DNA of 64,000 nt from Pseudobutyrivibrio sp. MD2005 (GTDB lineage: Bacteria; Bacillota; Clostridia; Lachnospirales; Lachnospiraceae). Both the position numbers and the translations under genes were made by a program. The notes beneath the pieces are model-generated. The model did not search any database. It was not told where the DNA came from and saw only the letters and a list, made by a program, of their open reading frames with translations. Position 1 is the first letter of the stretch, and every line of letters begins with the position of its first letter. The stretch spans positions 1 to 64,000 of the forward strand of contig NZ_KK211358.1 in NCBI RefSeq assembly GCF_000621865.1, written 5' to 3'. Below are positions 8,217 through 16,961 of the stretch, one piece after another.

Positions 8217-9992
8217 TTACTTTACAACTACCTTGTTCCTGCCAGTTTCCTTTGCCTCATAAAGGGCATCATCGATACGCTTTAACAGGGATGCTGGTGT
8301 ATCGCCAGGCTGTATCATGGATAATCCCATACTTACTGTAATGTGACCAGCTTTCTCAAATTCTACCTTTGAAACTTTAATTCTTAAATCTTCACAGAAT
8401 TCTCTAGCTTCTTCAAGGGTGAGGTTAGGCTTTATGCCGATGAATTCTTCACCGCCCCAACGGCCAATAATATCATTTTGAGTGAATTGATTTTTGGCGG
8501 CTGTACATCCTTCTGAAAGAACTAAATCACCAACGTCATGTCCATAAGTATCATTGATGTTTTTGAAATGGTCGATATCAATCATTAAGACAGCGATGCA
8601 CTTATATTGTCCCTGATTTTCTATATATTTGTTGATAAAGTGGTCTAAAGCGCGTCTGTTGTAAATCTTAGTGAGTGGATCGATAGTGGCTTCCAAGAAA
8701 AGCTGATCAACTGCGGTTCGTAAATCCTTGGTTGTAGATTCAAGGAAATTAACAAGTCGTACAGGCAGAGGCACAAATCCATCTTCATAATCCTCTAAGT
8801 AGGCTTTTAGATATTTTTGTGTAGGTGGCAGCCTATGTCGGTCTTTCTCATCTGGCGCCTCGCCTTCGCGTAATCCAATTACAACACAGGAAGCATTTAA
8901 AAAGCCTCTTAGACCATCGGCGTGCAAAATCTCACCATAGCCATGGCCCCAGGTAGCAGTGTGACAAATATTTTCGAAAAATTCAAATTCAAGCTCTGCA
9001 AGATTATCACCCATAAGCATACGTCTAGACATACATACGTAAATAAGTACTGCTTCAGGTGCAAAATCGTCAAGCTTCAGTGCACATGCAGAAGCTTCGT
9101 CTAACATGATATCAGCAGTCGAATAGCTTAAGCTGACAGAACTGCCGACAGGAATCTCTGTGGCAAAAGCAAGAGAACCATCTTTGTGATAGTCAAGGGC
9201 AACTCTGGCAAGTGGATTGCCATTTTCTTTTAAAAATAGTGGAAATGAACTGGTATTTTCAAAGAAATACTGATTCATTCCAATACCGAGATGATCCCTA
9301 TATATATCGAAGGCTGGCTTGCCATCAATCTCGTACACAATACCTGTATCATTGGAATTAGTGACAACTAGTTCTTTACCTAAAGGTCTAAATCCTAAAT
9401 TATAATAATGAGCGATATGCAAGTCTTTGCCCATGAATGCAACTGTAAGGATTGCACGCTCGTATATTTTTGTCCCATGGAAAACTTTTGAACGGTCATC
9501 ACCCATTGTTGGCGTTCCAGCTAATGCGCCAAATACTACATAACTAGGATCGAATTCATTGATTTTATCGATGAAACGTTCAGGGCATAATGCGAAATCA
9601 GAAGACATCATTAAAATGCCCTTGATATCAGTAAGCTTGGCAAGTATTGGCTTATATAGTTCACCTGCCTCTAGCGGGCTAATATCTGTACAGTCAAATA
9701 CATTAACCTGGAAATCACTGGAATCAAAAAACATGATTGTGCAGACTCTATATGGAATAGAGTGGGTTTCTCTGGAAAGAGCACCATGGCCAGTCATTCC
9801 AATCACCTCAATATTAGGTAAAGCCGAGGTTAGAAAATCCAAATCCTTTTGTATTAAATCACTCTGACAATTAGGCTCAAAAATTTGTAGAATACCCCTT
9901 TTACCAGAGGTGTATTCCTTGAAACGTCTGATGGAGCCAATCATTTCTGTGAAATTGCAATCGTAATCAACAACAAATCTGTATTGTTTCAT
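8217..9992 (-). CDS. FIST-domain sensor with C-terminal GGDEF diguanylate cyclase
   Basis: A 591-aa cytoplasmic protein. Residues about 25-220 match FIST_N (GMTGHGALS; FGALAGTPTMGDD) and about 225-375 FIST_C. FIST domains are predicted small-ligand, possibly amino-acid, sensors. Residues about 430-590 form a GGDEF domain (DPLTKIYNRRALD; DIDHFKNINDTYGHDVGD; GRWGGEEF), with the active GGEEF intact, so c-di-GMP synthesis is expected. The usual inhibitory site RxxD five residues before GGEEF reads TQND, lacking the Arg, so product inhibition may be absent. It is a single gene with its own promoter region at 9993 onward. Confidence 0.9.
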   Translation of the reverse strand: MKQYRFVVDYDCNFTEMIGSIRRFKEYTSGKRGILQIFEPNCQSDLIQKDLDFLTSALPNIEVIGMTGHGALSRETHSIPYRVCTIMFFDSSDFQVNVFDCTDISPLEAGELYKPILAKLTDIKGILMMSSDFALCPERFIDKINEFDPSYVVFGALAGTPTMGDDRSKVFHGTKIYERAILTVAFMGKDLHIAHYYNLGFRPLGKELVVTNSNDTGIVYEIDGKPAFDIYRDHLGIGMNQYFFENTSSFPLFLKENGNPLARVALDYHKDGSLAFATEIPVGSSVSLSYSTADIMLDEASACALKLDDFAPEAVLIYVCMSRRMLMGDNLAELEFEFFENICHTATWGHGYGEILHADGLRGFLNASCVVIGLREGEAPDEKDRHRLPPTQKYLKAYLEDYEDGFVPLPVRLVNFLESTTKDLRTAVDQLFLEATIDPLTKIYNRRALDHFINKYIENQGQYKCIAVLMIDIDHFKNINDTYGHDVGDLVLSEGCTAAKNQFTQNDIIGRWGGEEFIGIKPNLTLEEAREFCEDLRIKVSKVEFEKAGHITVSMGLSMIQPGDTPASLLKRIDDALYEAKETGRNKVVVK

Positions 9993-10163
9993 AAGTTAAG
10001 TCCCTTTTGTATAATTAACAAATATGGTGATACATTGTGATTATCGCAAATAAATGTTAAATGACTGTGAATATACTATGAGGAAGTGCACAAAAATAGT
10101 TAGTTATAGCTTATTCTGACAAAATCAACAAAATTCACCGTGAAAATTTCAAAGTCTAGTTCA

Positions 10164-10192
10164 TTGATTTTGGACCATCTCAAATCTATAAT
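10164..10192 (+). promoter_or_regulatory. Sigma-A-type promoter for the small secreted protein gene
   Basis: TTGATT at 10164, a 17-bp spacer and TATAAT at 10187. Transcription would start near 10199, about 78 nt ahead of the gene. Confidence 0.7.
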
Positions 10193-10206
10193 GGAAATAC
10201 ACTAAA

Positions 10207-10244
10207 GGGAGATACATGGCAGAGTAATTCTGCTTGTATCTCCC
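10207..10244 (+). promoter_or_regulatory. 5' leader hairpin ahead of the secreted protein
   Basis: Arms GGGAGATACA and TGTATCTCCC (10 bp, perfect) enclose a second short stem CAGA/TCTG. The hairpin would sit at the very 5' end of the transcript. It is not followed by a proper T-run, so it may stabilise the mRNA rather than terminate. It matches no riboswitch I recognise. Confidence 0.55.
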
Positions 10245-10276
10245 TATCTTTGCTTATAAGTAAGGAGGGCTTGACT

Positions 10277-10780
10277 ATGAATAATGCTATTAGAAGAAGT
10301 TGTAGTATCTTATTTATGTTTGTATTATCGATGAGCATGTGCTTACTATTGAGCAACACTTTGGTAGTGAAAGCTACTGAAGCTCCAGGCTGCGTTCAGT
10401 TTGATTATATGAACCAATATGCAACCACTCCTGCTGGAGAAAATGAAAATATTGTGAACACTGCAAATGTGAAGGTTACATTATCTAATGACTCTCTCGG
10501 TGAAGGAACAGTAGTCACATTGACTGGAATCCCTACAGATTCAATCTATTTCCAGGGGGAAAGCAAGTATTCTGTAGTATTTTCAGAGGGTGATGATGTA
10601 ACTAAAACATATGGCGGATGGTATGGCGGCGAAACTTATGATGATGGGATTATTTCCTACACAGTTCAAACGGATGTGTCTAATTTAAAAATTGAATTTG
10701 GCGATTGGCAGATGAAAGACGGGGCTGGAAGGGATGCTTGTTGCACAATTAATTCCGACGGAAGTATTGATACACAATAA
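10277..10780 (+). CDS. Small secreted protein of unknown function
   Basis: A 167-aa protein. I chose the ATG at 10277 because of the AGGAGG site 8 nt upstream; the frame is open to 10250. The N-terminus is a classic signal peptide: basic MNNAIRRS, a long hydrophobic stretch and a likely cleavage after VVKATEA. The mature part is acidic, rich in Thr, Ser and Gly, with repeated beta-strand-like segments (NVKVTLSNDSLGEGTVVTLTG) and paired Cys near the end (DACCTIN). I do not recognise the family. It looks like a single beta-sandwich domain, exported or wall-associated. It has its own promoter and a hairpin leader. Confidence 0.75.
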   Translation: MNNAIRRSCSILFMFVLSMSMCLLLSNTLVVKATEAPGCVQFDYMNQYATTPAGENENIVNTANVKVTLSNDSLGEGTVVTLTGIPTDSIYFQGESKYSVVFSEGDDVTKTYGGWYGGETYDDGIISYTVQTDVSNLKIEFGDWQMKDGAGRDACCTINSDGSIDTQ

Positions 10781-10824
10781 TGAAAAAATGTGATTAAATT
10801 TCACAAAAAGTTCACATCTCCCTA

Positions 10825-10853
10825 TTGATTAATTCTGATAATAGCGATATCAT
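10825..10853 (+). promoter_or_regulatory. Promoter of the 45-aa protein gene
   Basis: TTGATT at 10825, a 17-bp spacer and TATCAT at 10848. It leaves a leader of about 65 nt before the ATG at 10926. Confidence 0.55.
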
Positions 10854-10925
10854 AATAAAGTTCGCTGAATTAAAGAAGATTTTAGCGGGCAGAATTTAAT
10901 ATTAATCCTGGGGAGGAAATGAGAG

Positions 10926-11063
10926 ATGGCAGTTGGCGAGATCATTACATGCACAAGTGCGGAAGATTTATTCAGAAGAGCAGAGGATTTACAGCGCAAA
11001 GGAATCCAGACAGAATTTGTTGCTCGCAACACAATGAAGGTTGTCAGAGTAGATCAGAAATAA
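10926..11063 (+). CDS. 45-aa small protein of unknown function
   Basis: A short ORF beginning MAVGEIITCTSAEDL and ending MKVVRVDQK. Support comes from a GGGGAGG ribosome site, its own promoter and a perfect Rho-independent terminator straight after the stop, so it looks like a stand-alone gene. It has one Cys, is amphipathic and mixed in charge, with no membrane segment; a beta-alpha-beta pattern seems likely. I do not recognise a family. Confidence 0.7.
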   Translation: MAVGEIITCTSAEDLFRRAEDLQRKGIQTEFVARNTMKVVRVDQK

Positions 11064-11081
11064 TATTAAATCATTAATCAG

Positions 11082-11113
11082 GAGGCTGATGGGTAACCCA
11101 TCAGCCTCTTTTT
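11082..11113 (+). terminator. Terminator of the 45-aa protein gene
   Basis: Arms GAGGCTGATGGG and CCCATCAGCCTC (12 bp, perfect), loop TAA, followed by five T. Confidence 0.92.
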
Positions 11114-11120
11114 ACGTTGA

Positions 11121-11176
11121 GCCACTATTCACAGGGGGCTGATGGAGGGCCGAAAAAAATACCTGTGAATAGTGGC
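11121..11176 (+). repeat. 15-bp perfect inverted repeat upstream of the EAL gene
   Basis: GCCACTATTCACAGG at 11121 and its exact complement CCTGTGAATAGTGGC at 11162, separated by 26 nt containing a run of seven A. It lies about 100 bp before the EAL gene. As RNA it would form a large hairpin. It resembles no c-di-GMP riboswitch that I can recognise. Confidence 0.6.
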
Positions 11177-11274
11177 GAATATTCTGTCATCTTCTTGTTT
11201 TGGACACATTTGTATAGTAAAATCAAAAATAATGGTCTAGTAATAATATTAACGTACTTATCGTGGGGGTAAAA

Positions 11275-13005
11275 ATGAGAGAAGAATACTACGAGACCAA
11301 TTTGGTGGGGAAAATTCCAACAGGATTGCCAGGAGGCTTCTTTATATATGAGGCAGAAGGTGATGAGAAGATTATCTTTGCTGAGACAAATGTAGTGAAG
11401 CTTTTTGATTGTGAGACTTATGAGGAATTCCTTGACTATGTTGGGGGAAGATTTAAAGGTATGGTGCATCCTGATGATTTACATAAGATTGAGAATCAGA
11501 TTGAGGCTCAAACTACTTATGCAGATAAACGCCATGATTATGTACGGTATAGAATTTTAACTAAGGCAGGAATTGTTAGATATATAGAAGATTTTGGGCA
11601 TTTACTTCACTGGCCAAATGGGAAAAGCTTCTACTATGTATTTATAGTGGATGTAGATCAAAACGAATTTTATAATGTGAGCAGCAATTCCTATGCTGAG
11701 GCGGAAGTGTTAGCTAATAACAGGGAGACTGACAATTTGACAGGCCTCTTTAATATGGCTTTTTTCTATAATAAGGTACAGGTCTTATTGTCTCAGCCAG
11801 AGACGAGAAGACAGGATGTTTCCTTTGTTCATTTTGATATTCCAAATTTTAAGCTTTATAACGAACGGAATGGTTTCAAAATGGGCGATGAATTATTGTG
11901 TGATTTGGGGCACACCATAAAGGATGTTTTTGTAGGTGCTACAGTAGCACGTTTTTCAGATGACCATTTCGTGGTGTTTACTACAATACCAAAGGATGAA
12001 GTGGTGGAGTGCGTAGAAGAAGTCTATAAAAAGATGCTTCTTTCAGAGGATGTTAATAAGAAGATAAAGATAAAGGCCGGAATTTATTATATGGATGATC
12101 AGCGAGCTGAGGTGGGCTTGGCTTGTGATCATGCAAGATTGGCTTGCAATAGCATTAAAAACAGACACGATGTAAATTATTGCATATATGATGATATTAT
12201 TAGGGATGGCTTGCGTAGGCAGCAGTTTGTAGTAGATCATATTGATGATGCTATCGCTATGGACTATATTAAAGTTTTCTATCAGCCTATTATCAGGGTT
12301 AACACAGGTGAAATATGCGGATACGAGGCTTTGGTTAGATGGGTCGATCCTGATAATGGAATGCTTCCTCCAGGATATTTTATTGAGACTTTGGAGCACT
12401 TCCATCTGATACATTTGGTGGATGAGTTTGTCGTCAAGAAAGTCTGTCAGGATTATAGGCGACTGGCAGATACAGGGGAGCCTTTAGTGCCTATCTCTGT
12501 AAATATCTCAAGGTTGGATTTTGAAGTTTGCGATGTGTTTAAAATGCTATCCGATTTTTGTGAGATATATGATGTCCCAAGAAACATGATTGATGTTGAA
12601 ATTACCGAAAGTGCATTTTCGGATAATACAGGTTTGATAAAAGATGCATCTAAGCAGATAAGGGATGCAGGATATCAAATATGGATAGATGATTTTGGAA
12701 GCGGCTATTCATCTCTTACAACTCTCGCGGATTTTCAGTTTGATGTTTTGAAGCTGGACATGGTATTCCTTAGAAGTGCTGACCAAAATCCAAGAACAAA
12801 GACCTTGATGACATATATTATTAAGACTGCAAGCGACCTTGGTGTATCTTCACTGTGTGAAGGAGTTGAGTCGGAGGCTCATTATCAGTATTTGAAGGAG
12901 ACTGGATGTGAGCGAGCACAGGGATACTTTTTTGGAAAGCCAATGCCGCTTGATGAGCTTTTGGATGATTTGTATAAAAAGGGTGTCAAATGGGAAACTC
13001 GCTAG
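11275..13005 (+). CDS. PAS-like / degenerate GGDEF / EAL protein (c-di-GMP phosphodiesterase)
   Basis: A 576-aa protein with three parts: an N-terminal PAS-like sensor (about 10-120), a GGDEF domain in which the signature is replaced by RFSDDHF (so no cyclase activity is expected), and an EAL domain (about 320-570). The EAL motif is present as YEALVRW, with VNISRLDFE, EITESAF, IDDFGSGYSS and CEGVES, so the metal and catalytic residues look complete and hydrolysis of c-di-GMP is likely. The ATG at 11275 follows GTGGGGGT; a GTG at 11263 is less likely. It is probably a counterpart to the cyclase at 8217-9992. Confidence 0.88.
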   Translation: MREEYYETNLVGKIPTGLPGGFFIYEAEGDEKIIFAETNVVKLFDCETYEEFLDYVGGRFKGMVHPDDLHKIENQIEAQTTYADKRHDYVRYRILTKAGIVRYIEDFGHLLHWPNGKSFYYVFIVDVDQNEFYNVSSNSYAEAEVLANNRETDNLTGLFNMAFFYNKVQVLLSQPETRRQDVSFVHFDIPNFKLYNERNGFKMGDELLCDLGHTIKDVFVGATVARFSDDHFVVFTTIPKDEVVECVEEVYKKMLLSEDVNKKIKIKAGIYYMDDQRAEVGLACDHARLACNSIKNRHDVNYCIYDDIIRDGLRRQQFVVDHIDDAIAMDYIKVFYQPIIRVNTGEICGYEALVRWVDPDNGMLPPGYFIETLEHFHLIHLVDEFVVKKVCQDYRRLADTGEPLVPISVNISRLDFEVCDVFKMLSDFCEIYDVPRNMIDVEITESAFSDNTGLIKDASKQIRDAGYQIWIDDFGSGYSSLTTLADFQFDVLKLDMVFLRSADQNPRTKTLMTYIIKTASDLGVSSLCEGVESEAHYQYLKETGCERAQGYFFGKPMPLDELLDDLYKKGVKWETR

Positions 13006-13082
13006 GCGAGCTTTTGGAATCTGATGGGGAGACTAAATGATTCTTTTCTGAAATTTAATATTTAGTTTATTGTATTTGAATA

Positions 13083-13122
13083 GAGTAATAGTTACTATTT
13101 TATTGCTAACTATTACTCTTTC
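13083..13122 (+). terminator. Terminator after the EAL gene
   Basis: Arms GAGTAATAGTTA and TAACTATTACTC with a 12-nt loop, followed by TTTCTT. It is close to the next start codon, so it may also act as a leader hairpin. Confidence 0.65.
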
Positions 13123-13138
13123 TTAGTGAGGATTAAAA

Positions 13139-14764
13139 ATGGACACAATAGCGGATTACTTAAATTGGTATGGTGAATTTTCTTTTGAGGAAAAAGCTTT
13201 GACGGAGGTGGACAACTTCATTTTATGTAAGTTGGCATATCTCATATTGACGGATATAAAGCTTGATGAGCCTGTCAGTCTAAGAAATGTAGTGGATAGA
13301 CTTAAGACAAAAAATGGTATACAGGGAGCTTTTTACGATAAGGAATATTTGGTGGAATTAGCAGCTTCCACTGAGCGTTTTGGAAAAATTCTTTTATCCA
13401 ATCACGTGGATATATTGAATGAAGAGCTGTCGGCTCAGTTTGCTGCAGTTACCTATGATTTAACAGATGATTTGCAATTTATAGCTTTTCGTGGCACTGA
13501 TGAAACTATGGCTGGTTGGAAAGAAGATTTCATGATCAGCTTTACAGAGACAGAAGCCCAGAAAAGAGCAAAAGCTTACTTGCAAAATATAATAGATGAG
13601 AAGCATAGAGTCATAGTGGCGGGGCACAGTAAAGGCGCTAATCTTGCACTATATGCCACAACACACATCGACGATGATTTGCTGAATCACGTGGAGTTTA
13701 TATATCTGAATGATGGTCCGGGACTTTGTCCGGAGGTGTGCGATAAAGCATGCGTATCTAGAATAAAAGATAAAGCATTGAGATTTTTGCCGGAGTATTC
13801 AATCTTTGGAAAGCTGTTTGAGGAGGTTGATATTCCAGGAAGAATAGTGAAGAGTTCCGAAGAAGGTGTCATGCAGCATGATCCATTTTCATGGTGTGTT
13901 GTCCATGGCAAACCGGCTTATGGAGAGTGCAATAGTCCTGGAAGTGTATTTATCAGCCAGGTGCTTGATCAGTGGATAGGAAGTGTTAATGATGCAAGAC
14001 GCACAAGTTTTGTTGATAACCTTTTCAATGCCATTGATAAAGCGGGGATAAAGACTACGACACAGGTGGTTGAGAGAGGTCCCTTTGCAATAGAAAAGAT
14101 TTTGATTGAGCTGTTATCTTTGGATAAAAGCACGGTTAGAACATTTATGAAGCTGCCTGTGACAGCAGCACTGGATAAGGCACCAGATACTGATAAGGCA
14201 AAAAACATAAAAGAGCGATTACAAAAACAGGAATGGCTGCCTTATGTGCTTATGATTTTAACTAGTGTAGTTTTGTTCTTGATTCCTGAATACACATTGC
14301 AAGTGGGAATAAGTTTAGCACTTTTATTAGTTATTGTTTTTGAAGTTGTTGTCACTATACGGCACTTGATAAAGGCAAAGTGGAATCTTCAGGAAGAATC
14401 GGCGAGAGTGTACATTTGCCTTGCGATGGTGGGCGTATATGTGATGCTGCTTGTAAAAGAAGATGCTCTATTTTTTATAGGAAGTGTAGCCATTGGCGTA
14501 GCCTTTTTGGCTTGGGCATATCACGATGCTATCAGCCTCAAAAATCTGTGTGCCACAACCCAGGAAAAGGAGAGGCGTGGAGAAAAAATCAAGTCGGTAA
14601 TTGAAATTGGATTTTTGATTGCCCTTGGAGGATTCATTTTGGTTGCACCTAAAGATTCATTGGCATGGTATATGATATTCCTAGGCGTAGTATTTTTGGT
14701 TGACGGAATAGTTAATCTAATAATAGTAATAAATAGAATGTTAACTTCAAAGCGTGCTATTTAA
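13139..14764 (+). CDS. DUF2974 (Mbeg1-like) alpha/beta-hydrolase with C-terminal membrane segments
   Basis: A 541-aa protein. The first ~300 residues match the lipase-like DUF2974 family, with the nucleophile elbow VAGHSKGANLAL (Ser near residue 164) and FRGTDETMAGWKEDF upstream, as in class 3 lipases. From about residue 375 there are some five hydrophobic segments separated by short charged loops, so the C-terminus is membrane-embedded. There is no signal peptide, so the hydrolase domain probably faces the cytoplasm. The substrate is unknown; a lipid or acyl ester is plausible. It seems to be a single gene. Confidence 0.8.
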   Translation: MDTIADYLNWYGEFSFEEKALTEVDNFILCKLAYLILTDIKLDEPVSLRNVVDRLKTKNGIQGAFYDKEYLVELAASTERFGKILLSNHVDILNEELSAQFAAVTYDLTDDLQFIAFRGTDETMAGWKEDFMISFTETEAQKRAKAYLQNIIDEKHRVIVAGHSKGANLALYATTHIDDDLLNHVEFIYLNDGPGLCPEVCDKACVSRIKDKALRFLPEYSIFGKLFEEVDIPGRIVKSSEEGVMQHDPFSWCVVHGKPAYGECNSPGSVFISQVLDQWIGSVNDARRTSFVDNLFNAIDKAGIKTTTQVVERGPFAIEKILIELLSLDKSTVRTFMKLPVTAALDKAPDTDKAKNIKERLQKQEWLPYVLMILTSVVLFLIPEYTLQVGISLALLLVIVFEVVVTIRHLIKAKWNLQEESARVYICLAMVGVYVMLLVKEDALFFIGSVAIGVAFLAWAYHDAISLKNLCATTQEKERRGEKIKSVIEIGFLIALGGFILVAPKDSLAWYMIFLGVVFLVDGIVNLIIVINRMLTSKRAI

Positions 14765-14816
14765 TTTTACAAAATACAATTTTGGTGTTAGAATAGATTC
14801 GCGATGATAATAGTAC

Positions 14817-14847
14817 TTGACCTAAAGTTAGCTTTAGGTATTATTAT
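14817..14847 (+). promoter_or_regulatory. MerR-type promoter/operator upstream of DUF3737-malY
   Basis: TTGACC at 14817 and TATTAT at 14842 are 19 bp apart; an overlapping TATTAT at 14839 gives 16 bp. The spacer holds the 20-bp palindrome ACCTAAAG-TTAG-CTTTAGGT (14820-14839). A long spacer filled by such a palindrome is the hallmark of promoters activated by MerR-family regulators. No MerR gene lies in the window. Confidence 0.65.
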
Positions 14848-14889
14848 TCATCTGGTTAATGATATAGCAATATTTGGAGGTTAAATTAA

Positions 14890-15768
14890 ATGAAAGAATA
14901 TAGACAGCAGTTTTTCTCAGGGGAGCGTGCATTATATGCAGAAGATGGAGCTCGAATTTATGATTCTATTTTTGATGATGGAGAGTCTCCTCTTAAGGAA
15001 AGCAAAAATATAGAATTATATAGCTCACAGTTCAAATGGAAGTATCCTATCTGGTATTCAAACAATGTGCTTGTGACAAATTGCAACTGGTTTGAGATGG
15101 CTAGATCTGGCGTATGGTACACAAACAATATTACCGTGAAGGATTCTCTTATTACAGCTCCAAAGAATTTCAGAAGATGTGATGGAGTAACACTTGAGAA
15201 TGTTAATCTTACAAATGCAGAGGAAACATTCTGGAACTGTAAGAATATCAAACTGAATAATGTTACCGCAAAGGGTCATTATTTTGCTATGAATTCAGAG
15301 AATATAGAGGTTGATAACTTTAAGTTAGATGGCAATTATTCTTTTGACGGAGCAAAGAATATTACTGTTAGAAATTCAGTGCTTCTTTCAAAAGATTCAT
15401 TCTGGAATACAGAAAATGTAACAGTGTATGATTCTTATATTTGCGGCGAGTACCTTGGCTGGAATTCTAAGAATTTGACATTTGTTAATTGTACAATCGA
15501 AAGTTTACAGGGACTTTGCTACATCGATAATCTTACAATGAAGAATTGCAAGCTCATTAATACAACTCTTGCATTTGAATATGCAAAGGAGATTGATGCT
15601 GAGATTACAACAAAGATTGATAGTGTATTCAACCCGGTAAGTGGTACTATTTCTGCACCTGAAATCGAGACACTTATTGTAGAAAAGGATATGGTGAATC
15701 CTGATTCAACAAAGATTACATGCAAGGCTGTAGGCAAAAAAGAAGAAGTAGTTGAGTGGAGACGATAA
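14890..15768 (+). CDS. DUF3737 family right-handed beta-helix protein
   Basis: A 292-aa protein made of short repeats of the form N-I-x-V-x-N-S-x-L and similar (for example NITVKDSLI, NIKLNNVTA, NITVRNSVL), which predicts a right-handed beta-helix. It matches the DUF3737 family as I know it, whose function is unknown. There is no signal peptide. The stop codon overlaps the ATG of the aminotransferase gene (TAATG), so the two are translationally coupled. A GGAGG site precedes the start. Confidence 0.85.
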   Translation: MKEYRQQFFSGERALYAEDGARIYDSIFDDGESPLKESKNIELYSSQFKWKYPIWYSNNVLVTNCNWFEMARSGVWYTNNITVKDSLITAPKNFRRCDGVTLENVNLTNAEETFWNCKNIKLNNVTAKGHYFAMNSENIEVDNFKLDGNYSFDGAKNITVRNSVLLSKDSFWNTENVTVYDSYICGEYLGWNSKNLTFVNCTIESLQGLCYIDNLTMKNCKLINTTLAFEYAKEIDAEITTKIDSVFNPVSGTISAPEIETLIVEKDMVNPDSTKITCKAVGKKEEVVEWRR

Positions 15769-16928
15769 TGGGAAAATACGATTTTGATACACCAGTAAAC
15801 AGACGTGGAACAGATTCATTAAAGTGGGATGTTGCAGAAAATGAGCTTCCAATGTGGGTCGCTGATATGGACTTTCAGACAGCACCTGAAATCAGAAATG
15901 CTATAGCGGATAGACTTGCTCATGGAGTCTTTGGATATGCAGATTTGACACCAGAATGGTACGCTGCATATCAAAACTGGTGGGATAAAAGACATGGACT
16001 AAAGATTGAAAAGGAATGGCTTATCTTTTCAACAGGCGTAATTCCATCTCTTTCTTCTATAGTACGTAAGCTCACTACACCAAACGAAAAGGTAATAATT
16101 CAGACTCCTGTTTATAATATCTTTTTCAATAGCATTGTAAATAATGGATGCAGGCCACTTGAGAGCCCGCTACATTATGAGAATGGAGAATACTCAATGG
16201 ATTTTGAGGACCTGGAAAAAAAGATGGCAGATCCTCAGGCGAGCTTGATGATTCTTTGCAATCCACATAATCCTGTTGGAAAAATTTGGGATAAGGATTC
16301 TCTGGCAAAAGTGGGCGAGCTTGCAAAGAAATATGGTGTGACAGTTGTCTCAGATGAGATTCATTGCGATATTACTGTGCCTGGCAAATCATACATTCCA
16401 TTTGCATCAGTGTCAGATACATGTAAAGACATAAGCATCACATGTATTGCCCCAACAAAGGCCTTTAATATTGCGGGAATGCAGACTTCAGCTGTAGTGG
16501 TGCCAAATCCGTTCCTTAGACATAAGGTGTGGAGAGCATTAAATACCGATGAAGTCGCTGAGCCAAATTCCTTCGCTCAGGTAGTTACAGAGGCAGCCTT
16601 TAACGAAGGTGGTGAATGGCTAGATGAAATGAGAGAATACGTCTTTGATAACAGGCGTATTGCAGAGGAATTTATTGCAAAAGAAATTCCATCTATTAAG
16701 GCGGTATCAGGTGAGGCTACATATCTTATGTGGCTAGATATTAGCGGGCTTGGCAAATCAAGTGACGAGGTGGCTAAAGCTATCAGAAAAGAAACGGGGC
16801 TTTATGTCACAGAAGGCTTGGAATATGGCGAGACTGGAAGATATTTCCTTAGAATGAATGTGGCGTGTACAAAAGAAACCTTAAAAGATGGGTTAAATAG
16901 GCTAAAAGAGGGTGTTCTTAAGTTGTGA
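15768..16928 (+). CDS. MalY/PatB-type PLP aminotransferase (cystathionine beta-lyase-like)
   Basis: A 386-aa fold-type I PLP enzyme. The N-terminus YDFDTPVNRRGTDSLKWD, the block PMWVADMDFQTAPEI and the PLP-lysine motif PTKAFNIAGMQTS (about residue 230) are typical of MalY/PatB, which carry C-S lyase activity. NPHNPVGKIW and SDEIHCDI supply the other cofactor contacts. The ATG at 15768 overlaps the previous stop; a GTG at 15756 is open but less likely. The C-terminal RMNVACTKETL holds the carboxylate-binding Arg. Exact substrate is not resolved by sequence. Confidence 0.9.
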   Translation: MGKYDFDTPVNRRGTDSLKWDVAENELPMWVADMDFQTAPEIRNAIADRLAHGVFGYADLTPEWYAAYQNWWDKRHGLKIEKEWLIFSTGVIPSLSSIVRKLTTPNEKVIIQTPVYNIFFNSIVNNGCRPLESPLHYENGEYSMDFEDLEKKMADPQASLMILCNPHNPVGKIWDKDSLAKVGELAKKYGVTVVSDEIHCDITVPGKSYIPFASVSDTCKDISITCIAPTKAFNIAGMQTSAVVVPNPFLRHKVWRALNTDEVAEPNSFAQVVTEAAFNEGGEWLDEMREYVFDNRRIAEEFIAKEIPSIKAVSGEATYLMWLDISGLGKSSDEVAKAIRKETGLYVTEGLEYGETGRYFLRMNVACTKETLKDGLNRLKEGVLKL

Positions 16929-16961
16929 CTTCATGTAAAATAGGGCTATAGGGAGGCGCTT

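Noticed and set aside
10199-11274. c-di-GMP riboswitch near the GGDEF/EAL genes
   Set aside because: The hairpins upstream of 10277 and 11275 lack the conserved GEMM core and tetraloop/receptor sequences.
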